Source: an uncultured Kushneria sp. (GTDB lineage Bacteria > Pseudomonadota > Gammaproteobacteria > Pseudomonadales > Halomonadaceae). Taken from it: a stretch of 64,000 nt of DNA. Of this stretch, positions 19,381 to 26,877 are shown piece after piece. Location of the stretch: positions 248,001-312,000 of the forward strand of contig NZ_CANMFC010000004.1 of assembly GCF_947497025.1 (NCBI RefSeq). Direction: 5' to 3'. Position numbers and translations under genes: made by a program. The stretch's first letter is position 1. The number at the start of each line of letters is the position of its first letter. The notes under the pieces are model-generated. The model did not search any database. It was given only the letters and a program-made list of their open reading frames with translations, and was not told the DNA's origin.

Positions 19381-19458
19381 GGTGTTGCTCCTTGGATCGA
19401 GGTACGGGAATCCAGAAGACACACCATCCCCATCGGGGAAAGTGTTCCCCCGGATGGG
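19381..19458 (-). promoter_or_regulatory. Leader E: nested GC hairpin plus stem enclosing SD
   Basis: CCCATC/GATGGG with inner GGGGAA/TTCCCC; GGTGT/ACACC and TGGAT/ATCCA around AAGGAG. Confidence 0.55.
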
Positions 19459-19562
19459 TGGTTCGGCGCGAGGCCGAGTATTCGGAAGTGGCATCCAGCT
19501 CAGATGAGCGCCGTCTCTCGGGATGCGTTAACGGCTTCGGGAATTGCCCGAAGGCAAAAGGC

Positions 19563-19584
19563 GTCACTGATGACCGTCAGTGAC
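19563..19584. repeat. 22-nt hairpin copy 1: GTCACTGA-TGACCG-TCAGTGAC
   Basis: Perfect 8-bp stem. Confidence 0.9.
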
Positions 19585-19921
19585 CAGCGGCTTACATCGA
19601 CAGGATTACGCCACTTCTACCCGGCGTCAACCCCAAATCTCGATCGTCAATCGCAAGCCGGGGCAGCGAATTCTCGCCGCCTCGCCTTGGGATTGAGGAC
19701 CAGCACTGCGCGTCCAGTCGGCTACCGATACCGGTTTGGGTAGCAAGTATGAATCAGCCATTATGCCGGCCATCGGCCATGCCCCTCGTAGTCATGGTGA
19801 CGATTGCCGCTGCATCCGGTCCCGAATCATGGCGATGGACCGATACGGTTGTGCGCGGATCCCCGCACAAAGGGAGCCCAGGGGTCAGGCGGTGGGCGCC
19901 GCCACGGTAAAGACAAGTTCA

Positions 19922-19965
19922 ACCGGCCAGCGAGGCACCTGTGACGAGATGCCTGGCTGGCCGGT
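19922..19965. repeat. Long inverted repeat ACCGGCCAGC g AGGCA ... TGCCT g GCTGGCCGGT
   Basis: 15 bp paired with one G-G mismatch, 12-nt loop. Confidence 0.85.
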
Positions 19966-20128
19966 CGAAATGGGCTTGAAGAAATGGTCGACGACCGGTC
20001 GACCTGAAACATAGGGAACCTGGAACCCGCATACACGCCAATGTAGTGCAAGCGGAGCCTGCGAGGGGGTGCGCTCTTTCGCCAGGTGATAGCGCTTTGG
20101 GTTCGGACCCAAGGAGAGTCCAAAGGGA

Positions 20129-20150
20129 CCAACTGATGACCGTCAGTTGG
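20129..20150. repeat. 22-nt hairpin copy 2: CCAACTGA-TGACCG-TCAGTTGG
   Basis: Same core as 19563-19584 with three compensated base-pair changes. Confidence 0.9.
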
Positions 20151-20169
20151 CAACGGGGTGCAAGAGCAA

Positions 20170-21030
20170 TTATCGAGGAGTGTCAGCGATCTGGCAAGGA
20201 GCAACGGCTGCCTCCGTGCGCGCCCTGAACCAGCAGCCCCACTCTCGAGTGCGTGGATACCCCAGTCGATCAAGATGCGGAGGTATCGCTCCCCGGGCGC
20301 TGCGATCGGTGCCGTAATGATGGCCACCCTTCTCGTTCAGGTAGTCGATGATCTGCTCGATATGGCGCTCCTTGTCCGGCTCCGATGACAGAAATTCGTC
20401 CACCATGGCCATGGTCCGTTTGAACGGCGTCATGTACTCGGTCTCTCCCCCTTTCGCTCCCGGCTGAGCGATACGCATGTCGGGATTGAGCTGGTCGATC
20501 AACCGATGTGCCGATCGGCGCGCGCCCGGTTGAATGCGTGGCGCGATACGCCGAGTGATGCTGTAGCGCTGCGGGGAAATCTCGACCTCTCCACCGTAGC
20601 GGATTTCCACGGCGGGCTGCTTCTCGATCGACATGAGCCCGATATCGAACTGTCGCAGCAGCCACCACAGCAGATTGTTGGACCGATATTGAGGCCGTTT
20701 GCAGGCGACCCAGATCAGATGAGGCATGCCCGCCTGCTCCGGCCGCGAGTGTGTTCGCCACCGGCTAGCCTGTTCGATCACACCCAGCGTCAACGTGCGC
20801 TTGCACTCGAAGACCTGGCAGATTCCCCGGCGCGTCGCGATGAGATCGGGGCGGCCCGCGAAGGTCTCCAGTACCACCTCGGGATAGGTCTCCCAGGATT
20901 GAGCGCGCAGCCGTTGATCGACTACCCACGCGATTTCCGTCTCGGTCATTTCCTTATCGAAGGCACCCGGCTCCTCGCCAGTTCCGGCAAGATACTCGGT
21001 GCAGTTGGACTCCCACTCATCGTGATGCAT
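20170..21030 (-). CDS. Predicted PD-(D/E)XK nuclease-like protein with winged-helix-like C-terminus
   Basis: 'FAGRPDLIATRRGICQVFECKR' matches (P)D...ExK core; start overlaps topB stop (TGATG). Confidence 0.6.
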   Translation of the reverse strand: MHHDEWESNCTEYLAGTGEEPGAFDKEMTETEIAWVVDQRLRAQSWETYPEVVLETFAGRPDLIATRRGICQVFECKRTLTLGVIEQASRWRTHSRPEQAGMPHLIWVACKRPQYRSNNLLWWLLRQFDIGLMSIEKQPAVEIRYGGEVEISPQRYSITRRIAPRIQPGARRSAHRLIDQLNPDMRIAQPGAKGGETEYMTPFKRTMAMVDEFLSSEPDKERHIEQIIDYLNEKGGHHYGTDRSARGAIPPHLDRLGYPRTREWGCWFRARTEAAVAPCQIADTPR

Positions 21031-22964
21031 CACCCCTGTCCTCCCTGAGCTGTCCTGGGCTTCGATTTGCGGCGTGGCTTCGCCCTCGGTGCTTCGGGGA
21101 GATTCAGCTGGGGACGCTGAAGCGCGATACCGATGAGCTTGTCGAGCAATGTGCTTTGACGCTCCATGAAATCCTCCAGCGTCATCGCCCCCTCGGCGAC
21201 CTGATCCAGCGCCTGCTCCCACAGGGCTGTCATCCCCGGGTTGCTGATCTGAGGTGGCAATGCCGCGATGAGACCCTGGCCAACCGGTGTCGAGACGATC
21301 GTGCGCCCTTTTTTCCGGATGAAGCCTCGCCTGAGCAGCGTCTCGATGATGCCGGCGCGTGTCGCCTCGGTACCGATGCCGGCACTCTCGCGCAGTCGCG
21401 CTCGTAGCCGCTCATCTGTAACGAACCGGGCCGCGTTCTTCATCGCCGAGATCAGCGCACCCTCGGTAAAGGGCTTCGGCGGTTGGGTCTGACGATCCCT
21501 CACCAGTAGATTCCGTACCGAACAGCTCTCCCCCTGACGGAGAGGCGGGAGCGCCTGCGCGCCGGAACCTTCTTGCTCCTCGTCGTCACCGTCCTGCCCT
21601 TTGCCCTTCCCTCGGGGGAAGAGCACCTTCCAACCCTCGACCTGTACCTGTCGGCCCGAGGCCACGAACGTCTCGCCGGCGAGATTTAGCCTGGCATCGG
21701 TCTGGTCAAACTCGTGGGCCGGCAGGAACTGCGCCAGGTAGTGGCGACGGATGAGATCGTAAACCCGGAACTCCTCGTCGCTCATCCGATCGATACGGCA
21801 AGGCGCCGTGGTGGGAATGATGCCGTGGTGAGCTGTGATCTTGCTGTCGTTCCAGACGCGGCTCTTGAGCGTCTGGTCAAGTCGACCGATCACCGGGGAG
21901 AGCTTCTCATCCGAATGCAGGAGCGCCGTCACGACGGCCCCGACCTCGGACAGCATCGATGTCGGCAGATAACGGCAATCGGTACGCGGGTAGCTCGTGG
22001 CTTTGTGGGTTTCGTAGAGGGACTGGGCGATGTCGAGAACCTGCTGGGCACCGAAGCCGTATCGCTTCGAGCACTCCTGCTGCAGCGTGCCGAGATCCAT
22101 CACCAGCGGCGCCGACTCTTTTTTCCGTGACGTCTCGATGGCCGCGACAGTCGCCGCCGCGCCCTGGCATCGGGATGCGACCGCTCGCGCCGCTTCAGAA
22201 TTGACGCATCGCCCCTCCTCGTCGAGCCAGTCAGCGTTGGCCGGCAGCCACTTTGCCTGAAACGAACCGCCCTCCGCCTGCAGGTTTGCCACCACCTCCC
22301 AGAACGGTTTGGGGACGAAGTTCGCGATCTCCTGGTCACGTCGGACGACAAGCGCCAGCGTGGGCGTTTGCACCCGGCCGACTGACAGGACGCCCTGATG
22401 ACCCTGCTGCTGAGCCAGCACCGAGAACGCGCGGGTCAGATTCATCCCAACCAGCCAGTCCGCCCGGGAACGGCCCAGTCCCGCCTGGTACAGCGGATAC
22501 GTCGACTCTCCCGGACGGATGTTGGCCAGCGCCTTGCGAATGGATGCCTGGTCGAGCGCAGACAGCCAGAGGCGAGAAACGCGACCCTGATAGCGGCAGG
22601 CGTCGAGGATCTCGCGACCGATAGTCTCGCCTTCTCGATCGGCATCGGTGGCCACCACTACCTCGCTGCACTGCTTCAGCAGCCCCTGGATCACCTTGAA
22701 CTGCTTACTGGCATCCTTGCGCACCGTGTTTTTCCACTGCGCTGGACGGATCGGTAATGACTCCAGCGACCAGCGCTTCAGCTCGGGATCGTAGGCTTCA
22801 GGAGGGGCTTGCTCGAGGAGATGGCCGAAGGCCCAGGTCACGACGACTCCATCGCCCTGGAGACAACCATCGGCTTTACGGGTCGCCCCCAGAACCGCGC
22901 CAATATCACGCGCCTGAGAGGGTTTTTCGCAGAGAAACAAACGGGACATGACACCGGGCCTCAC
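21030..22964 (-). CDS. topB: DNA topoisomerase III
   Basis: 'MSRLFLCEKPSQARDIGAVLG...ATDADREGETIGREIL...SVGRVQTPTL...ATRAGIIETLLRRGFI'. Confidence 0.95.
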   Translation of the reverse strand: MRPGVMSRLFLCEKPSQARDIGAVLGATRKADGCLQGDGVVVTWAFGHLLEQAPPEAYDPELKRWSLESLPIRPAQWKNTVRKDASKQFKVIQGLLKQCSEVVVATDADREGETIGREILDACRYQGRVSRLWLSALDQASIRKALANIRPGESTYPLYQAGLGRSRADWLVGMNLTRAFSVLAQQQGHQGVLSVGRVQTPTLALVVRRDQEIANFVPKPFWEVVANLQAEGGSFQAKWLPANADWLDEEGRCVNSEAARAVASRCQGAAATVAAIETSRKKESAPLVMDLGTLQQECSKRYGFGAQQVLDIAQSLYETHKATSYPRTDCRYLPTSMLSEVGAVVTALLHSDEKLSPVIGRLDQTLKSRVWNDSKITAHHGIIPTTAPCRIDRMSDEEFRVYDLIRRHYLAQFLPAHEFDQTDARLNLAGETFVASGRQVQVEGWKVLFPRGKGKGQDGDDEEQEGSGAQALPPLRQGESCSVRNLLVRDRQTQPPKPFTEGALISAMKNAARFVTDERLRARLRESAGIGTEATRAGIIETLLRRGFIRKKGRTIVSTPVGQGLIAALPPQISNPGMTALWEQALDQVAEGAMTLEDFMERQSTLLDKLIGIALQRPQLNLPEAPRAKPRRKSKPRTAQGGQG

Positions 22965-23019
22965 AGAATGGGTATGGCCTCAGCGTGACGGGCTGGATCA
23001 GGGGATTCAGCGGGGAATG

Positions 23020-23439
23020 TTAATCGAGCTGGAGCAGGTAATGGGCGTCGTCGATGATCCAGGCTTCCGCATTGCTGTGGGCAGCGCCGCGTGTGTTGTC
23101 CTCGGCTACGCAGGCGATCTCGGGGTGTCGTGTCAGCGCCAGAGCCAATCGCCGAGCCAGCGATCCACTGAATGGAATGTCAGCATCAAGCCAGAACCAC
23201 TGCGCCGACGAAACGTTGTCGATGGTGATCACCTCACCATTGAGCCAGCGCATCGGGATCAGGTAATGCCCCTGACCGGGCTTGAGAATCGTCGGCTTGA
23301 GCAACATGCCATCGGGAGCAAAACGGCAATCGACCGCGTGATCGATGACAGCCTGAATGTCCGATTCGATCCGCGGGCGACGCCCCGGCAGGGGGCGAAT
23401 GAAAAACCGCTGATAAACCGCTGCCTCAGTCTCTTTCAC
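23020..23439 (-). CDS. ICE hypothetical protein
   Basis: ORF in operon context. Confidence 0.55.
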   Translation of the reverse strand: MKETEAAVYQRFFIRPLPGRRPRIESDIQAVIDHAVDCRFAPDGMLLKPTILKPGQGHYLIPMRWLNGEVITIDNVSSAQWFWLDADIPFSGSLARRLALALTRHPEIACVAEDNTRGAAHSNAEAWIIDDAHYLLQLD

Positions 23440-23632
23440 CCTTGAGTATCCCTAGGTCGATCCACTCGACGACCGTTTCGTCGCTGATTCCATACTCTCG
23501 CATCAACGCCTTGAGCTGAAGACGACACTCGACGACCCGGCCGGTCTCTTGCGTGTCGTCGAGTTCCCGCAGCATGTTGCCGAGCTGCTCGTCCAGACTC
23601 CAACCATCCTTGATGGTGAAGAAGTTGGGCAT
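23426..23632 (-). CDS. ICE hypothetical protein
   Basis: 68 aa ORF, overlaps next gene. Confidence 0.5.
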   Translation of the reverse strand: MPNFFTIKDGWSLDEQLGNMLRELDDTQETGRVVECRLQLKALMREYGISDETVVEWIDLGILKGERD

Positions 23633-23638
23633 GAGCGA

Positions 23639-24211
23639 TCAGTCCAGCGCAGCGTTCAGGCGCTGTGTCAGCGCAGACTCCATGGCATCCCCGTCATACA
23701 GGGTTCGCTTGTCAGCAGGTGCCCAGCTGTAGTGGATGCGCGAGCCCGAGCCGCTCTTCTCGATCTGAACCCGCTGCAGAATCGAATATCGTGTTCCACC
23801 AAGGGTCTGCCGACCGTAATCGCCGAGATTGTAATAGGCCCCCGGTGTGCGGTCGTGCTTCCAGGCCACATCGCCCATCTGCATTTTGGCCGTCGTGCTC
23901 TCCGGGCTCTCGAAGTCGTTAGGCGAGCGGAATCCCATCGCCGACTTGATCCGAGCATAAGCGGTATCGACATCGACGCGGGAATCGATATCGACGGAAC
24001 CACTTTGACTGCCGAGGCTCTTGGCGTCGACCGTCTGTCCCTCGGCATTGGTCGCCACCTTCTGCGGCGTCTCGCTGGGATCGTAGTTCAGCGGTTCCCC
24101 CGTGACCGGGTTATCGAAGCAAGTGACGCATACCCCGTTCGAATAATAGTGATCCTGTGCCGCACAGCCGGACAAGGCCACCATCCCAGCCAACATCATC
24201 CATCGTTTCAT
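23639..24211 (-). CDS. ICE lipoprotein
   Basis: MKRWMMLAGMVALSGCAAQ lipobox. Confidence 0.65.
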   Translation of the reverse strand: MKRWMMLAGMVALSGCAAQDHYYSNGVCVTCFDNPVTGEPLNYDPSETPQKVATNAEGQTVDAKSLGSQSGSVDIDSRVDVDTAYARIKSAMGFRSPNDFESPESTTAKMQMGDVAWKHDRTPGAYYNLGDYGRQTLGGTRYSILQRVQIEKSGSGSRIHYSWAPADKRTLYDGDAMESALTQRLNAALD

Positions 24212-24240
24212 ACTCACCTCTGCCATTAGGCGCTTCGTCG

Positions 24241-24642
24241 TTAATTGGATTCGCCGGCCGCTTTTCGTTGCTGCTGCAGCTTTTTCTGAATCAATTCTTC
24301 GGATCGCTTGCTCTCACAGTCATCTCGAATGTCGGCAAGTTCGTCTCTGGTCACCGGTCGTTCCGCTTGACTCAAATGACGTCTCAGAGACGTCGCGACA
24401 CAAGGGGTGCTGTTCAAACTCTCTTTCACTTCCGAATCAGACAATGGCTGTTCCAGGTGGACCTCCCAGGCCAACAATGCGCCACCAGCAATAAAGACCC
24501 CACCCATCAAAAGCGCTTTACTAAACGTCGCTTTCACAGAGGCGAGATTTTTCTTATCACCTCTCGAAACCCACAGGTCGTATCCTGCGACAGCGATAAA
24601 CAACAGCCCTACGACTACTAAACCGACAGCCGCGTAAATCAC
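24241..24642 (-). CDS. ICE two-TM membrane protein
   Basis: Hydrophobic segments; overlaps ssb stop. Confidence 0.55.
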   Translation of the reverse strand: MIYAAVGLVVVGLLFIAVAGYDLWVSRGDKKNLASVKATFSKALLMGGVFIAGGALLAWEVHLEQPLSDSEVKESLNSTPCVATSLRRHLSQAERPVTRDELADIRDDCESKRSEELIQKKLQQQRKAAGESN

Positions 24643-25130
24643 GAATCGCTACCGCTTGAGCTTGCTCCGGATTCCATCGGGTTAGCCCACTCTCCTTCGT
24701 CTCCGGCGGACTTGGAATACGCCCCCTGGGGCGAAGGCGGCTGACGAGGTATCTGCTGTCCCTGAGAGGGCTCGAGCACGACCTGGGTGACGCGGAACGG
24801 CAGGATACCGATGCGAACGGCCTGCACCTTGAACTGCGACCGGCTGTTGCCCTCATTGTCCTGCCACTCGTCCAGCACCATGCGGCCCGAGACCATGACC
24901 CGCATGCCCTTCTGGTACAAGCGAGCCCACTGTTCGACATCGCGATGCCAGATCTCGACGTTCGCCCAGAACCCGCCCTTATCGACATTGCCGGTATCGG
25001 TCGGCACCGGATTGTCGAAACGGACGTTCAGGCGCATGACACCACGCGGTGGCTGATTGCCATTGGGGGAGAACATCTTCACTTCCGGATCGGAACCGAT
25101 GTTCCCCTCGCCCATGAAATGCGTGCTCAT
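24639..25130 (-). CDS. ssb: Single-stranded DNA-binding protein (ICE ssb)
   Basis: OB-fold-like sequence, acidic/PQ-rich linker; ICE position next to topB. Confidence 0.8.
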   Translation of the reverse strand: MSTHFMGEGNIGSDPEVKMFSPNGNQPPRGVMRLNVRFDNPVPTDTGNVDKGGFWANVEIWHRDVEQWARLYQKGMRVMVSGRMVLDEWQDNEGNSRSQFKVQAVRIGILPFRVTQVVLEPSQGQQIPRQPPSPQGAYSKSAGDEGEWANPMESGASSSGSDS

Positions 25131-25239
25131 ATGAACCTCCTGAATCGAATGGATGCCCGGCTACAGTGGCGGCGAGCGGCAAAGGTCGTCAGCGGGAAAC
25201 GTTAAGGCCGGCGTCGCACCATTCCCGTCCCAGGGTGAG

Positions 25240-25692
25240 TCAGACCATGGCCTCGACTTCATCAAGATCGTTGAGCAGGCGGTTCAGGCGATCGACCTGG
25301 CGTGTGGCCGCCGCGATTTTGGCATTGAAGATTGCGCGCTCGGTCTCGATCTCGACCAGTTGACGTTTCATCCCTACCGACACGTCGCCGTACTGGAGCA
25401 CGGCCTCGAGAAGGCGTCGCCCCATCTGGGTCTGCGCCTTGTCGCGCCATTGCACTGCGCGAACTCGTCCCCCGCTGTTGTTGTGCGGTTTAAGCCAAAG
25501 CCCCGCCTGAACCACCGTGCGGTTGTAGCGGTTGGCAAAGTCCGCCGCCTCTTGCCACATCCGACGACACTCCGCATCCAACTCATCCCGAAATCGAAGA
25601 ATCTCCCCTTTACCCTTAAAGGGTTTTAAAAGGCCCTTTGCGTACTGATTCAGTGCAAAGTCCTGACGCTGTTCCAGTGCAGTCATCGCGCT
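25240..25692 (-). CDS. ICE protein of the ssb-TIGR03761 interval (DUF3158-like position)
   Basis: Coding-like from MTALEQRQDF; ORF-track N-terminus runs into repeat array. Confidence 0.55.
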   Translation of the reverse strand, partial: SAMTALEQRQDFALNQYAKGLLKPFKGKGEILRFRDELDAECRRMWQEAADFANRYNRTVVQAGLWLKPHNNSGGRVRAVQWRDKAQTQMGRRLLEAVLQYGDVSVGMKRQLVEIETERAIFNAKIAAATRQVDRLNRLLNDLDEVEAMV

Positions 25693-25750
25693 CACGGTCC
25701 TTTCCTGTTCTCGTTGCAGATACTTGGTTGCCTCACCGATCCTGCGGAAA

Positions 25751-26003
25751 GTGTTGCCAGTGGCAACACCCTGGCCTGTCTCTACCTGGAGTGTTGCCAG
25801 TGGCAACACCCTGGCCTGTCTCTACCTGGAGTGTTGCCAGTGGCAACACCCGCCTGTCTCTACCTGGAGTGTTGCCAGTGGCAACACCCGCTTGTCTCTA
25901 CCTGGAGTGTTGCCAGTGGCAACACCCGCCTGTCTCTACCTGGAGTGTTGCCAGTGGCAACACCCTGGCCTGTCTCTACCTGGAGTGATGGCAGTGCCAT
26001 CAC
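25751..26003. repeat. Array of seven 19-nt palindromes (GTGTTGCCA-G-TGGCAACAC x6, GTGATGGCA-G-TGCCATCAC x1) separated by 19- or 21-nt near-identical spacers
   Basis: Palindromes at 25751, 25791, 25831, 25869, 25907, 25945 and 25985. Confidence 0.97.
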
Positions 26004-26011
26004 CTGCAGCA

Positions 26012-26779
26012 TTAGTCCTCCGAGGCACCGGACTGGGGCAGCAACTGGTCGTCGTCCAGGTCCGCGCCTTCGAGCTTGTGTGCCTGATCGCTGCCGGACG
26101 ATGAGGCCTCCTCACGCCGGATCGTCGGCGCAAACTCGCTGCGGCGCGTCCCTTCCAGAATGTCCTGCGGCAGCTCACCGTATTTCTCGAGAGCGTCCCG
26201 CGCCTTGGCGTTGTTGGCCGCGAAGTCATCCCGCGTTGCCCCGCTGAACCCGGGGAACTTGACGGGGGCGTAGCAGAGCGAGCGCAAGGCATGACCGCCC
26301 TGATCACGGATCATCGCGCCGCGCTGCTTATTGCCCAGCAAGCCAATGTGATGCGCCAGCAGGACATCGCGCACGATGCTGTCGTACTGCATCAGCAACA
26401 TGACGGCCTGCCAGCCCATCTGCCCGCCGGTAAACACGGGCGTCACGAACGGTTGCTGGCTGACGTTGCGGCTGACATCGAGTCCTTCCGGGATCTGCTT
26501 CAGCACACTGCTGACTCGAGTTTCCAGCTGCTGCAGCGCCTGTCGGGTCTCGTCGACCTTCTCCTCGAGCATGAGCAGCCAACTATCGGCATAGGGATCG
26601 TCTCGGCCCGCTGCCTGATGAACACGACCAGCAAGCGACAGGAACTGCTTGAGGCCGACTACCTGCGGTTTGCCGCTCTCGACGCCGCGCCCATGCCAGG
26701 CAAGCACTGCCGGATAGGTATGCAGGGTCATCTCGATCTTGCTGCGTAGCTGCCCTACACGGGGCTCAGTGCTGGCCAT
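26012..26779 (-). CDS. ICE protein TIGR03761-like (PFL_4669 family)
   Basis: 'LRSKIEMTLHTYPAVLAWHGR...GLKQFLSLAGRVHQAAGRDDPYAD'. Confidence 0.82.
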   Translation of the reverse strand: MASTEPRVGQLRSKIEMTLHTYPAVLAWHGRGVESGKPQVVGLKQFLSLAGRVHQAAGRDDPYADSWLLMLEEKVDETRQALQQLETRVSSVLKQIPEGLDVSRNVSQQPFVTPVFTGGQMGWQAVMLLMQYDSIVRDVLLAHHIGLLGNKQRGAMIRDQGGHALRSLCYAPVKFPGFSGATRDDFAANNAKARDALEKYGELPQDILEGTRRSEFAPTIRREEASSSGSDQAHKLEGADLDDDQLLPQSGASED

Positions 26780-26877
26780 AATCACTCCTGAGTCGTCGAT
26801 GCACTGGATGGGATGCCAGCATCAGGGGTCGATGAGCATTGCCCTACCGGAAATGTTAAACGCGATCTCACGGGTTT

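Noticed and set aside
19736-20327. Overlapping ORFs in the 19.6-20.15 kb gap (plus 92 aa, minus 166 aa)
   Set aside because: Composition not protein-like, no SD, and the interval is dominated by inverted repeats.
25751-26003. CRISPR array interpretation of the palindrome repeats
   Set aside because: The spacers are near-identical to each other and only 19-21 nt, and no cas genes are present.
25638-26247. Overlapping plus-strand ORFs with repeated CQWQHP/LPVATP peptides
   Set aside because: These are the palindrome array read in all plus frames; 38/40-bp units keep frames open by chance. Not coding.
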